Below are positions 20,438 to 33,500 of a stretch of DNA of 64,000 nt, one piece after another. The notes under the pieces are model-generated. The model had not been told where the DNA came from. It made no database searches and saw nothing but the letters and a program-made list of their open reading frames with translations. The stretch spans positions 18,398,475 through 18,462,474 of the forward strand of contig NC_087077.1 of the NCBI RefSeq assembly GCF_026151205.1, written 5' to 3'. Both the position numbers and the translations under genes were made by a program. How positions within the stretch are numbered: the first letter of the stretch is position 1; each line of letters starts with the position of its first letter. The stretch comes from Bolinopsis microptera (Eukaryota; Ctenophora; Tentaculata; Lobata; Bolinopsidae).

Positions 20438-22221
20438 GTGAGTACACATTTAGATATTAGATCAAATTATATGTGCATTGTATACTTTTGAGAATCCCCC
20501 CCCCCCCTCATCTCTCGTCCACGATGTTTGAAGACTTCTAAGATACATATCAAATCAATTGCATGCAGTACAACTATTTCATATTAGAATATTTTCGAAT
20601 GTTTACTGGCTAAATAGAAATTGCCAAAATATTTCACTGAAAGTAGAGCAGCCCAACCCTTACATGAGATATGGTCGACACATAGTTACTTGTAGTCCAT
20701 CCCGATCTCATACCTTCCCATTCTTTACATACCTTAGATTTACATTCTCATCATTACTTTCGAGTGGAGATAGTTTGAATCATCCTGTAAATGCGTGTGT
20801 CGCGTGTTAGACCGCTAGTTTTATGTTGAAATTTAATCTCTTCAATTGACGAATTTGATGAGATCTTGCACGATTAGCTGTAATCATCTTTATTTTCGGT
20901 CATTATACAGCTGCTAACGTTCGTTACGTTCTTACTAAGAATTGTAATAGCAAGGATTTCCTTGAGTTCGGATGATCCAGTACACATCATGATGTGCTTC
21001 CTACCACGGTGAAACCACAGTAACCCAAATTGAATCTTCTTGCCATCTCTTATTTCAATGTTCTGTTAGTTGTGATCCTTGTAACTGATAGTTTTAATAA
21101 CTTTCTGTCTGCCATTAATTAGGAGAAACCCAACTTATATCTCATCATGGTAACACTGTTTCTGTGTGTAGTTTCATATTCCACTAATTTGAGACTTACA
21201 AACCACGCTATCACACTTTCACGCACCAATCTGTCAGATTTGACGGGAAACAATCATCATCCCAATCAGTGAGCCTTACTTTTATACCTCTGTCTGATAT
21301 CCAGCTTGTATCACCATGGTAACACTTTCGGGCGAGTGCTTCTCCTGTCGGGTTAGTTTTAATGTCTACAATATTGGTCTAATAGTAGTCCCATGTAGGC
21401 GTCACATAATCAGAAGCTTTGATTCACAAAGCTACAATTAATTTGGCACCTACTTTAGAAGCAGCTTATAACCGAATATGCGAATGATAAGCCGGGCCCC
21501 CAATGTTAATGTCTAGAAGTTAAAATAGCACCTTTATCGATGATACGCCAAGTCTGACAGAGAACTAGAAGTAGCAAGCAGCATGTGGCATCTTAAGATC
21601 TTCAGATCTGAGAGACTGAGACAGTGAGACATGATGTGAGGAGTATAGAAACCGAGAACAGCAACTTGACGGATTGAACATGTCAAGTGTGCAGGTCTCG
21701 TCTCCTTCAATGTGTCAAATGTGGTTTTATCTTTTCTGAGACTGAGAATGACATCATTTAACGTGCGGGACAGTCCGAGATATTCAGTGAACTAAGTAAT
21801 TGCACTGACAGGAGGCTACCAATTAATTGTCTAAATCTCTGAGTTGAGAGCACTACATCACTACGTAAATGCAGTATGAGTTGAGAGCACTACATCACTA
21901 TGTCATACTGTAGTGAGCTTCATAAGCTCACTTCTGTCATAGCAGCCAACTAAATCAGACTCATTGTTTTAAAAAGACCTCTAATGGTATAATTACAGAT
22001 GGTTCCCACAGATTTCCTCCTCACAGCATCCTTCAACATCCACTAAATATCCATCTTTAAAAGCCATTACAACTCTGAAAAACCACTACATCTTTAACAG
22101 ACGGTAATCGGATACAGATCCTGTTTTAACCGCTGGATGACTTTAAAACGCTCTGATTCCCAGGACCTTGTGCGTCACTACTCACTACTCTGATTGTCGG
22201 TTACTTTACTGTTCTATACCG

Positions 22222-22290
22222 CACGTGCTGGTTTAGCTTTCTGCTACACTGCACGTGCTGGTTTAGCTTTCTGCTACACTGCACGTGCAA
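22222..22290. repeat. Tandem 30-bp unit containing E-box CACGTG
   Basis: The unit begins GCACGTGCTGGTTTAGCTTT and continues CTGCTACACT. It is present twice plus a third partial copy, so three CACGTG sites are evenly spaced. Confidence 0.8.
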
Positions 22291-23105
22291 CTTCTAACAC
22301 TTCACTAACTAACATAACGACTATTGCACGCTTAATATTTGCTTGATGTCTCCTAAGTACAGCTTATACCCATTAAGTGAACCATGTCCTAATGGCTCAG
22401 TTTAGCTTCTACTGCGCAGCTCTCAATTTAGGCCGGCCGCTCTTCTCGTTTAGTTAGCTGTAATAAGTCTTCCTTCTTGTGATTATCACCAGTAATATGC
22501 CATCATAGTCTTGCTGTAGATAAGATTCGAAACTTTGGAGTTTTAACCGAGATTATGAGATAACACTCTGCCTGATATTTTATCAGGTGAGAGTTATCTA
22601 ACGTGACTGTGAGTGTTACTGATCTACTATGTAGAGACACTTAGTATCAGTGAAGTTGGCACCAGTTCTACAGGATAATATCAAGATATGTAATAATAAA
22701 ATCTACTCACTACTTTCTTAAGAAGGGCGCCATTAGTTTAGAAGCCATTGTTTCAGCTCGCCGAGCCCTAACAATACTTAGTAACTATTATTACGGCCAC
22801 TTTATTCCGCTTTTGTTTCCCTCTTTTGTAATGTTGTCAGCAGTGTTGTTGTCGGGACAAGTTACTTTACTGTTAACCATTGTTTCAGAGCTAGACATTA
22901 AGACATTAACCTGCAAATTTACGGTCACTTAACAACCGTCTCCCTCGTTTTAGCACCGCCCTTTTGTCTGCTGCACACGTTTACTGAGCAGATATTTGCT
23001 ATAAGTTTACTAGTGCCGTAATAGACCAGATGTTTTCTATTTACTTGTCTCTAATAGAGAGGTTTCTAGACCAGATTCAGTAGAGGTCTGCTAGCCTAGT
23101 TACTG

Positions 23106-23119
23106 GTTACCGTGGCAAC
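23106..23119. promoter_or_regulatory. RFX X-box-like site
   Basis: GTTACCGTGGCAAC fits the RFX consensus GTNRCC(0-3 bases)RGYAAC exactly. Weaker relatives are at 38549 (GCTACCATGGTAAC) and 28246 (GTTGTCATGGTGAC). Confidence 0.4.
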
Positions 23120-24789
23120 TAGTCAATTGTTATCAGTCTGGTCACCAGGAGTTACTGTTCAGATTTAGTTTTACAGTCTAATTTGAAAACTCTCGCAGAA
23201 CACTGATTGTTTCTGATTACTCCCTGAGTTCTACATCTTGTTTACAACTATTAATCCACGCCTTACATTACCTCCCGATTCCGCCTGATATTTACAACCA
23301 TCGTAACACTATTAACTAACACACCCTACCATTGTAATAGTGTTAACAAACACCACCACCTGCTCGCAACATGGGGATAAAGATTCAGTGTCTCTTAATT
23401 AAGGTTCGTAATCCTCACTCCCTTTTTAACCTTCCCTCTAAATAGACTCACGTAATTGTGAAAAGTAGCCACCTTGACTACAAAAATAGAGTTTAAAACT
23501 GGCTATTTCCCGCCAAATACTGCCACTAATTGCAGCTTGCTTGAGCTATTCTCAAACCCTCACTTTTAAAACAACCTCCAAACATATTCGGGTCCTGGAA
23601 GTGGTGAAAGCAGCTCCAAGCGGCACTCTCATTTTAACTACCACTTTCTCCCTCAAAAGTTTCAGTGCACACTTTTTAGCAGCAGCCCTATCTGCTGGGG
23701 GCACATGTTAAACCACCGTTAACATGCCCTAACGTGCCCGATAGAGCCCAGACAATCAGACTAACCCCACTGCTAACACTTACTTACTTTATGTTACACT
23801 TCACACCCTGACCACCACCGCGGTTAAATTGGGGGGCTCTCTGGATCATCCCACACTTTAGAACCACCTTGTATCGGTGAGAGAAGGAGTTTGGGAAACT
23901 TCTGGAATTCTCCGTCACGTGACAGAGAAATAAGCCAATTATTAGGGGGTTAATCACGTGTCATGAGATAGTGCTGTGGAGGTGGATATTCTTAGTATGT
24001 GGCCTCTGCTCTGGGAACATTTTATGTTTATATTCATGACCACTGACTGACCACCCATCAAAAGCTGCCCCGTACAATCTAGCCCTGAGCTGGTCTGTAT
24101 GATATTTACAGTCACGTGATGCTCCTCAGAAGTAGTGATTGGTAGTTGGGGTCTGTCTCCTTTATTTCAGAGAAGCAGACCTTCCGAGAAGCGACTAGGT
24201 GTGGCCTAATGGCTCGTGCTGAGGCACGCTAAGAACCCCCAGTAGGAGGCTGATAGTTGCTTGTCAGGAACAGCGGTGGCAGTGCAGTCACGTGGGCAGT
24301 TTGTGGTGTTCTGATTGGACGAGGTTTGTCACGTGGGCAGTTTGCGGTGTTCTGATTGGGTGGTAGTAGGGGAGTGTTATCTGAAACAAAGGGTCCTGTC
24401 AGGTGTGAATAACTGTGGTTCATATCAGACAGTCCTGACGTTTGTGAATGGTTCATTGATTAGGTTCCAGTCAAACGTACAAAGCAGTACAAGCATATTT
24501 TAGAGGCTTGCTATTTGTTTAACTGTAGTGGTGAAAGAAATACTGTGGTAATAACACCAACACCTAACAGTGCAATAAAGGTGTGTTGAAATAGTGTGGT
24601 GATGATTGCAAATGTTTCTCTAAAGTATTGTTATTACTTCACACTTTACAGTAGTAGATTGTACACTGAACACACGTGTTTCCTGCCCGGAACCTAGTTA
24701 TAGTCCTGTGGTTTTAGGGCAGGGGTTTTTAGGGGTTGTTGTTAGCTTACAGCTGGCTATAAAAACAAGGAAACACTTTCTTCTTCTAG

Positions 24790-24921
24790 GGTGCCACTCC
24801 TTCACTAATAAGGGCTCATCTGGCATACACTAGATATGTGTTATTAACATACGTGATAGGAATAATAATAATGATAGGAAATGTCAGAATGCGACAGATT
24901 AGACAAGCTTGTACTCACTAA
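24790..24921 (+). CDS. Unassigned 3'-exon candidate with hydrophobic segment
   Basis: A strong pyrimidine tract and acceptor (CTTTCTTCTTCTAG) opens a 43-codon phase-0 frame. It encodes a hydrophobic stretch (YVLLTYVIGIIIMIG) followed by a basic tail (NVRMRQIRQACTH) and a stop. This would suit a transmembrane C-terminus, but no partner exon is known and it may be chance. Confidence 0.18.
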   Translation, partial: GATPSLIRAHLAYTRYVLLTYVIGIIIMIGNVRMRQIRQACTH

Positions 24922-27462
24922 AATCAGAGAAAAGAGTTGGTAAGAGAGGAGCCCAGCAAATATTCCATGAAATTGTTCATTATCGGGGATAAATCACATG
25001 ACTGTTCGGAGAATCTAACCTATTCATTCTGAATATTTTGACTGTCATTACTTTCTACTTATTTCCCGATTAAGCAAGTCGTCATCGCTCCATTCTCCTA
25101 ATATAAACCTAACATAAATCTAACCAGGTTTTGTAATTCTTTCAAAGTATGTAATTTAGTAAACGTTTCCTCCTCAAACCACTACACAAAGCAAGGAACT
25201 GTTGTTTAGAGTTGACAATATTATTGTGTTTTCAGACAGTCCGACTCTTTTTAAACTCTAGTAAACCAAAGTAGCAAGTTGTTCCCTCACAAAGTAGCAA
25301 GTTGTTCCCTCACAATGTTACCAGCTGTTTCCAACATAAGTTGACTATTTCTAATCAAGTTGCCAACTGTTTTCTCCAATGTTATGTCTATATTTCTAGC
25401 TGTTTCCACCACCAATAACCCAATATGTCTATATTACATCCCGTGTTTAGAGAATTTCACGATGATTTTAGTAAAAATGAGCGCCGTGTTTACTCCTTTA
25501 TCAAAACAAATACCAGGGCGTGGAATAGCTCTTGTCATGCAGCTGCTGGTATTCAATCAATCAGATAATGATACGTTAATACTAGCTCACTGTGTTTTAA
25601 TACTAGCTCACTGTTTGTACTGTTTGTACTGTTTTAACTTAACTCGCCTGGTATTTTACTACTGAGCGCACAGCTTTCTTTTTAATGTTTTACAACTGTG
25701 TGGGTCTGACTCAGCTTGCGTGTGCTCCTTCATAATAATAACTTGTTGTGTGCATGATATAAGGAATGATAGCTTGCGGTTGTTTTACACGAAGAAGAAA
25801 AAGAAGAGACGAAGATAAGTACTTTATAGAATGCAGCTGTCACGTGAATCACGTGAGTGTAGCGCAAGCTTGGATATTTCAACTTGTTAAAATCTCTTTT
25901 TGAAAGATAAATCTGTCAGAGTTTGATGATCAAATGCGGGTGATGTGTTGGTGAATAGTAGGATGACCTCATACTGCATTTTTGAGAGTAGTTTTAACAC
26001 TTACCTAAGCCTAAATACTGTTTTTTGACAGAAAGGCTGGTGTAAACTGCCGTGACAGGCGAATCTGGTTATATCTGTCTAAAAATCTGTCTAAAAATAT
26101 TAATATCTGTCTAGGGCTGATAACAAACTGGAGCTTGGCACCAAATTTAGCACAGATTAAGAGCCTAAGTTAAGAAGTCCTAACAGAAGCCCATTGAGTC
26201 ATCGGCATCAGATTCTCTATAATCATACTTTATCCAAAAACCAAACCAAGATGACATGAAGAGTTAGACACGAAGATTTCTTGAACTGCACATTATTTCT
26301 AACGTAATAGTTACCTGGTTCTAACTCAGCTACGGATACTGGAAAACACTTGTCACGTTGTTAGGTCCTAGGTTAGTGGCGTCAGCAGAAACGGCTGATT
26401 GCTTTCATCAGAAGTCTAGTTAACTATATTATCTTATCAGAGTACATACCTTCACCAACAATTTCTCATTTCCAATACTATTCCTTATTCCCTAGAACCT
26501 AATGTTTATCCTTCTTATCAACTGTTACAAATTCCTTCCGTCACTTGTATCTGTTCCAATAGATAACAATATAATATAGATAGACAGACAGACTACAATT
26601 ATTAGACTAAGGAACTATTTAATATATTCACATAATGAATAGTGCTCCTTCATAAACACTCCCTAGCTTCAAACCATGGAGTGGGAGGCCGTATATTTGA
26701 CGTATTATCATGTTATACAACATAGTTATTAGTTGTGATATAGCTGTGAAGCTCGTGCAGTGAAGTTGGCAGACAGTGGTGATATGTATTGTTACTACTA
26801 GTATTGTGGGTATAGTCACTGTGTGTTACTGTTGTTGTTGATGGTATCAGTTTGTACGCCACTATTTGACATTTAATAGATTTGTATCTCCGTCAACTGT
26901 AACTTTCCGTACTTTCCATGCGTTTCATCTCTACCTGTGTGTCACATTGTCTCTACTGTTTCTCTTAAAGAGCCCCTCCTCTCTGAGGATGGTTTTCCTC
27001 TCCAGTACTGTTGACAATGTTGACCTTATGTTGCTCTCTATTTGTAACACTCCAATCCACTCCAGACTTGTTACCCAGCTCTCGTTCACAGAGTCTGTAG
27101 TCCTGGTTACTGGAGTCTGTAGTCCTGGTTACTGGACTCTGCTTCATGCAGTCTGTAGTTGCAACATGAGTGATATAATGCACTATAAGCTAGTAAGAAT
27201 ACGCTGCACAGCATGTATAACTAGGTAATATAACGCTACCTCACAGTGCCAACTCTGAGCGCGTTAACAGATTGACTCTGTTGTGGACCTAACCCCATAC
27301 CCTGAGAAAACCCTTACTTGCTCACTTCAAACCTACTCTTTTTAATGCCACGTAGCTTTTTTCTTTGTTTGCAAAAAAAGAAATCACCCGTTATTGTTGA
27401 GTTGAAAGTTCCGTTATGTTGAAATGATGAGACGTTGTGTTTGTTACTTGACCTAACTTGGA

Positions 27463-27576
27463 ATGTTAATATTGGAGATGATCTACGATATGGTGGTGTC
27501 TCCTCTAGAGATGTTCAAGTTCAGGACGATGAGCCGGAGCAGGAGACGGGTATCCTCCCTGGACAGCTTCTATCGG
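27463..27576 (+). CDS. Candidate alternative first exon A (docking protein)
   Basis: The ATG at 27463 opens 38 codons ending in phase 0 at a consensus donor (TATCGG|GTGAGTAG). The peptide starts MLILEMIYDMVVSPLEMF, and its basic second half is FRTMSRSRRRVSSLDSFYR. It is on the same strand as the PH/PTB docking gene, whose second exon (50668) begins in phase 0, so the two are splice-compatible. An RSRRRVSS run could be a basic-kinase or membrane-targeting site (inference). Confidence 0.45.
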
Positions 27577-30011
27577 GTGAGTAGTCCTGGTTACTGGACT
27601 CTCCTTCGTCTAGAGACAGAGAAACCTTACTCTCTATCCAGCACTCTTTACACCTTGATAACTACACGTCAGGGTAGTAGTCTAATTAATATACCAATTA
27701 TTATTTACCTGATCACTTCCCAATTATCAGCACTTACTTACTTACTTCTCACTCGGGCCGATAAAGCACTGTTAACACTCTCCCAATTATCACTCTAATT
27801 ATTAGAACTCTTTAATGTGGTGTTTCCTGTTGTTTTAAATTAACTCTGAGAGCCCTTCTTTTAACCGTGTCAAAGAAGGGCTCTCACCAAGTCAGACGTA
27901 AAGGTCTTCAAAGGGAGCTTCTCACTTGTCAGTGCTCTTTGAAGGTGTAAACAGTGAATCACTAATAAAACACTTTGAAACCAGGGGAGGAGGTTATCTG
28001 TACTGTTAGAAAACTTGAGAAGTACGCTAATCTAGGGGAATATTATCACTCAGTATTTGGGGAGCCCGGCTGGAGTCTGACCCTGGAGTCATGGTGTCTG
28101 TATTAAGAGAGTCATGGTGGACCCCCCGGAGAGAACTGGACCCAGTCTTAATTTGTATCATTACCACTCATCACCATTATCTAAATCACATATTCGTCGT
28201 ACATGTCACGGTTTTGAAACACGTGCAACTAGGACATGTTGTCATGGTGACGTCATGGAGCACGTGTAATGTCTGGGGACAGGTTGTCAGGTTTATACCT
28301 ACAGACAGTGGCGTTTCCTACTCCAAGCTATTACACTCACGTGACTTACTGCTGATCTATGATTGGTTCTCAGGTTTTAATGCTTTATTGTGATTGGTGC
28401 GTGCTCCTATTGAGTGAGGTAATTGGGGCTTCTGATGAATTACTGTCGTCCCTCTCGCTCCATATTTGGTGTATTCAATACTCTCAACTTCACATTAAAC
28501 ACAATATGACACATACCTTTCTAATTGGACCTATTCACGACTAGCCTGCTTCAGACCGTACCATTACAGCACGCTTCATTACAATTACTTCCTCAGTCAC
28601 CGGTCACCTTGACATGGGAATCTCTCACAATATCCCCTGATCTTCTCAACTTCAACTCCTGAAATTAAAAAAACAACCACAATAATGATAATCTAATACC
28701 TGTGACCTCTGTGTTTTAGAATAAGGTTTCCCGTGTTAACAGTACAAAGGGCCGCTACAGGTGAGGTGTTACTCACGTTTAACCTTGAGAGTATGTTATA
28801 ATGCTTACCTGTTACTGTAACATAGAGGGAGATGGTTAAAAACAATCAGGGTGATTGGGGCCCACATCAGTCCAGAATACCCTGGGTCGAGGGGGATCAG
28901 GGGGCTGGGAGTAGGGGAGGAGGGGAGGAGGATCTAGCTGCAATTATATCATGACATGTTGGGAGTGCTGTGTTGTAAAGAGGTGATAAGGACAGGATGT
29001 CCCCTGGTGATAGAGGAGTCTACTCAGGGGAGGAATATTGTACAACCAGAGTTGAGGAGTAGAGTAGATAAGAGGAGTAGAGTAGATAAGAGTAGAGTAG
29101 ATAAGAGTAGAGTAGATAAGAGGAATATTGTACAACCAGAGTTGAGGAGTAGAGTAGAGTAGAGGAGAGTTTGATTAGTCGAACTAAATTATTCGCTTAA
29201 ATTGTTGGCGACAATATTATTATATTAAGCATGTAATATCTAACCAACATATTCCTGGCAACATTTCGCTTTGTTTTAAGTTTTAAACGGTCCGGATTAA
29301 GAAGTTGTACTTTATTGTTTTATAAAGCTGAACTCTGGTGAACTCTAGGGTACGTGGGATGTGGTATTTTTTGCTTGAGGTAGCGAGGTGGCGCACCTGT
29401 AAGAATAATGTCTGTACCGGGTACTTATCACTTAAACGGGGGATTTCAATTAAATATCCGCACTTTGGTGTCTGGAGAAGCGTTGTTTGAGAGAACTATC
29501 ATTGGATTATCCCGGGTGTGTAAACCGACCAATGACCATCAACCTCACAACTCAGAAATATGAATTCTTAGAATTCCTCCAAACCTTTAAAGCTTCAACT
29601 ACGTCATGCTTGCGCTAATATAAAAACTATCACCACTACAAGGACCCCAAATTTGGCAAATAATACGAATAAAGCGTGATTTAACTGATTTTAAATTGTT
29701 CCAGTCCATTACCAGATTATCTTGGTGCCTGTGTGAAATAATCCAGATAATTTACAACTCCGGAAACGTGTCTTGACGTCAGTTGTCGTCATACCTTCCC
29801 TCTCTCCTCCTCTCTCCTCCTCTCCTCCTCCGAGTGGAGCTATTATTGGAGGAAAAGTAAGTTTATCAGGAACATGGAAGCTTTACTTTAATACTTCATA
29901 CTTACCTGATTATTACTAACGTGGATATTACGGTGGGGGATGTCTGGAAAGGGATTATTACCTAAAATTGTGGGAAAGGGTCTAGTCGCTATAAAGGGAT
30001 GGCTCGACTCA

Positions 30012-30095
30012 TTGCTATGGCTCGTTGTTATGGCTCGTTGTTATGGCTCGTTGTTATGGCTCGTTGTTATGGCTCGTTGTTATGGCTGGTTGCTA
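30012..30095. repeat. 13-bp TATGGCTCGTTGT minisatellite
   Basis: Six units of TATGGCTCGTTGT with variants at both ends (GCTATGGCTCG, TATGGCTGGTTGC). Confidence 0.85.
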
Positions 30096-30910
30096 TAGCG
30101 GGATGAGAAGTGTTAGGGAAGTACCCCAGAACCGGATATTCACATGATCATGATACCCCTGAGCTGTATCTACCAACACTGTTCATGGGCTGATTGCCAG
30201 TTATCTACCCCTCTCCTGCTTATTATATCTGTAGTAGTACTATTAGTATCTCTATACTCTAGTTTATAATATTATATCTCCCTACTCTACCTCTGCTCTT
30301 TACCACCACTACAGGGCCTGATATAGTGCTATTAAAGACACAGTTCCCCTTGTAGTATATACTAATACTATATATACTTTACTGCAGTGTATTTACTAAG
30401 TCTTCAGATAAAGAAGGGTTAACCTGTCTTGTTTAGTGCCCTAATCTCCTCCTAATAGTGTACCTACCTGCAGATATCAATATACTAACTAACTACTTTG
30501 TTAGAGAGGGGTTTTAGTCTGTATTATCTAGAGTTCCCAGCCGTGCTTTTACTGTAGTTTTACTGTGCTTTTACTGTTTGTGTTTTACTTGTTATTTGTA
30601 CACATGATCCCCTGACAGTGTGTCTAGTTAGTTGTGTAATCATGAGCGTATCAGGGGAGACATGAGAGTCTTCTCTCTTACGTCTGTAGTCTGTACAAGT
30701 GCTGCTATGCTACAGTGAATAGTGGGTAATGTGCTAGAAAGAGCTTCATTTCCCAGACCTCCCCGATACATGCTGTAACCAATAACCATGTACATCTTTA
30801 CTCTAGTCTCTACTAATCCTACCTTCATTCGATCAAGTAGTCCCCCTCGTAGTAGTAGCACCTTGTGAAGCTGTCTTACACCTATAATACCTTTTACTAG
30901 TAGTAGTAGC

Positions 30911-30991
30911 TACCTCGTGCTCGTGTAGCACCTCGTGTAGCACCTCGTGTAGCACCTCGTGTAGCACCTCGTGTAGCACATCGTGTAGCTG
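30911..30991. repeat. 12-bp CACCTCGTGTAG minisatellite
   Basis: About six tandem CACCTCGTGTAG units. Looser relatives continue to about 31110. Confidence 0.85.
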
Positions 30992-32545
30992 CCTTATACC
31001 TGCTGCACTGTCCTAGTAGCACCTAGTAGTTACCTGCACCGTACCTTTAACCTTGTGGCTTGTGTAGCTATCACCTACCTTATACCTGCTGCACCGTGCC
31101 TTGTGAAGCTGTATAAGTCACTACATTATAATATTATACCACATTATTGGGAGGATACGCCTTCTTGCTCCCCGTTATGGTGCTCCTCAGTAAACCCTGT
31201 TAATTAATTAATTAATTAACGATACCTTACAACTACTCTTCCTACTTCCTCGAGTAGTACTGTAAAAACTGGTCCCACTCTCAGTTCCCTGAACTAGTTA
31301 CACTCTCCCTTACTCCTTACACTACACTCTCAGTTACTTCTCTCACTCTTATAATTACTTCAAATTACTTCAAATTTGATCGGAACTACACCAGCATTCT
31401 TTCTCTTCATTAAAACCGAATTGATGAGGGAAATGGGGGCAGTTTGCCTCACTCTCTCCTTCTCTCTCTTCCTTGCACTACGCTCAGTGTGTATAACTAA
31501 ACAGTGTATGTTGTAGCGGCGACTTGTTTCTTAATCCTGCAGTATTGGTTTAGCTTTAATGCTGTGTAATTGCAGGTTTAGTCAAGCCAATCTGAATCTG
31601 CTTTAGAACAAGTGCCGGCTTGCACCGCGCTGGTTGCTATAGCTGGTTGCCATAGTGCCGGCTTGCACCGCGACTTCAGGCTTGCTCCGTTATACTGACT
31701 CACTCGGTTGCACCGGGCAGCTTTATTATACTGACATTCCTGCTATGTAAAAATATTAGCTGTCTTTACTGCTCTGCACTGTAGTGCTTTAATTCACTTG
31801 TTATCTTGGACAACGTTTTCTTTTGTTTAAGTGACACGAATTTACCATTGGCTGTAAAGTTCCTCTACTGCCCCTGGTCCGATTATTTTCTGTATTCTTC
31901 AACTCTTCAATGCACCGGGTAGTCTTACCCTGAAGCCTTTCAGATAGACGTTTCTCTTCTGAAGATTGTACTGCACAATACTCCGTTCTTTTTACAGAGG
32001 TAGTGAACAGTCTTGTGACCCCTAGGATGAAGCCGTGCAGGCTGAAGCTTTGTGCATACATTTGCTGGGATTCATGGGAGAATTCAATTCTTCGGTAGAT
32101 CAGATCGGAGATTATATCCGTTATTAGAGGCAATCTTACTGGTAATCTTGCTAGCAATTAGCTGTCAGTTCGCCCGTGAACTCTATATCCCCTTATAGCT
32201 AGCTGTCACTACAACTGTCAGGGCTTCACGATCAATCGCTTACCAATCCTGTAGTCCTACTTCACCGGCGAAATTATCCCTTTTTGGGAGAATTCCAGTT
32301 GATAATATAACGGTCGGACTATTAGTGGAAGCTCGCGATTATTTTGTAATACTATTTATTGTTAATTTCGTGGTCGATGAAATTACTTTTTCACTCAGAA
32401 GAAGTGACAAGTAATAGACCTTTTAAGTTTTACTATATCAAGAACCTGCGATTTAACGGAATCCAAAGAAATTAAAATACTTCAAGAGAAGTATTTGATC
32501 CTAGTCCAGAATTCCAAGCCATCCAATCCGGCCCTCGTACCTCCA

Positions 32546-32630
32546 ACACGTGGTACCCTCTGTACAACACGTGGTACCCTCTGTACAACACGTGGTACTG
32601 CTCAGAAACACGTGGTACCGCTCAGAAATG
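32546..32630. promoter_or_regulatory. Four tandem CACGTGGTAC sites
   Basis: CACGTGGTAC occurs four times at about 21-bp spacing (AACACGTGGTACCCTCTGTA units, then variants with GCTCAGAA). The cluster lies about 300-380 bp upstream of candidate first exon B. Confidence 0.6.
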
Positions 32631-32923
32631 TCGAGGCTTCTAGTGTAATTGTTATGTTGAGGAGCTTTTAACGCTCGCGAATATCTTCTTCGTATCTTCC
32701 CGATCAGATCAGATATGTTGCGTTGTTTGCTGTATTAAACTATTTGTTATTGCTAATTTTCATAATAATAGCGCGGCTGATAGCTTCGTAAACAGTAGCT
32801 AAACTGTTAGATTCAATGATATGAATCTCTTTTAAGCCTCTTAGTTCTGTTTGTCTGTTTGATATTTATATAATGTTAACCGTGTTGGTATCATTGCTAG
32901 TGAAGTTGCTCGAGTCTAAAAGA

Positions 32924-32968
32924 ATGAACTGGATGTGGTTCGGTAGATCCAAATCTTACGACAGCGGG
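32924..32968 (+). CDS. Candidate alternative first exon B (docking protein)
   Basis: The ATG at 32924 opens MNWMWFGRSKSYDSG and ends in phase 0 at a consensus donor (AGCGGG|GTGAGTTA). It is splice-compatible with the phase-0 acceptor at 50668. The peptide is short, aromatic and basic. A cluster of four CACGTGGTAC boxes lies just upstream, which supports a promoter here. Confidence 0.45.
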
Positions 32969-33034
32969 GTGAGTTAATTTAGCTGAGTTTTAGAAAATTC
33001 CTCGAACTTTCGGTATAATTATTTGTCAGTGAAA

Positions 33035-33500
33035 AGCCATACATTTGTATTGCTGAATATTTGTCATTAGAGCGTAATACCACTGCCTTAAAGTCGTCTT
33101 CCAGTCTGTGAAAATTCAGGTAACCAAAGACAGACTGTAACCAAACGATGATCACTCTCGACCCTCCTTCTAGATTCTCTGTCCCCAAATGTTGTCATTG
33201 TAACAATATTGACAAGTATTAAGGGCCAGGGTCCTGGCAGCCCCTGTCAGCTCGGTTTGCTGCTCCGTGATCCGAGTGGAACCTCAGGCTTACCACTGGC
33301 ACCCAACAATCATTGACTAGAGAGCACTACCAACCTAGCACGCACCAAATTGCTACATATGAGCTGCTACTACCGGCTTCTAAGTAAGGTTTTGGTAGAT
33401 AGTCACGTCTCAAGTGAAGCGAACGGTGGGACGACTTTGGAGGAGCTAGCTGAAGATTTTAGATATTCCCTCTTGTGCATTGTACGGTTCAAGTGCGGTT
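33035..33500 (-). mobile_element. LINE-like fragment, inverted relative of 5600-6075
   Basis: Reverse-complement identity to 5600-6075 is clear over about 450 bp (for example the CTGTCAGCTCGGTTTGCTGC block). Translation on the minus strand near 33120-33185 again gives SRRRVESDHRLVTVCL. Frames are interrupted. Confidence 0.5.

Larger units (their letters stand above)
20438..27462. other. Long non-coding stretch with regulatory-type motifs
   Basis: No splice-supported coding exon was accepted. Contents include an RFX X-box-like site (GTTACCGTGGCAAC, 23106-23119) and tandem E-box units at 22222-22290. A 45-bp direct repeat joins CACGTGGGCAGTTTG with TGTTCTGATTGG at 24288-24359. A plausible but unassigned 3' exon with a hydrophobic segment lies at 24790-24921. 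Short MITE ends (TGCTCCTTCATAA) occur at 25723 and 26643. Confidence 0.4.
27577..32923. other. Non-coding stretch with simple repeats
   Basis: Holds E-boxes near 28205, 28258 and 28337, a TGATTGG box at 28359, a (GAGTAGAGTAGATAA)n region at 29055-29165 and the 13-bp and 12-bp minisatellites listed separately. A possible small exon (acceptor GTGTTTTAG, donor TACAG|GTGAGG) lies at about 28740-28780. A 118-codon minus-strand frame at 31801-32157 has no recognised domain. Confidence 0.4.

Noticed and set aside
27163-27189. Further first-exon candidate MSDIMHYKL with donor CTA|GTAAGA
   Set aside because: Phase 0, but the exon is only nine codons, the context is repetitive and no promoter motifs lie upstream. 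Chance is likely.
28359-28418. Further first-exon candidate ending LLLSE|GTAATT
   Set aside because: The start lies inside a TGATTGG box and the donor is weak.
31801-32157. 118-codon minus-strand frame
   Set aside because: No recognised motif, no splice support and no second copy in the window. Left as an unassigned frame.
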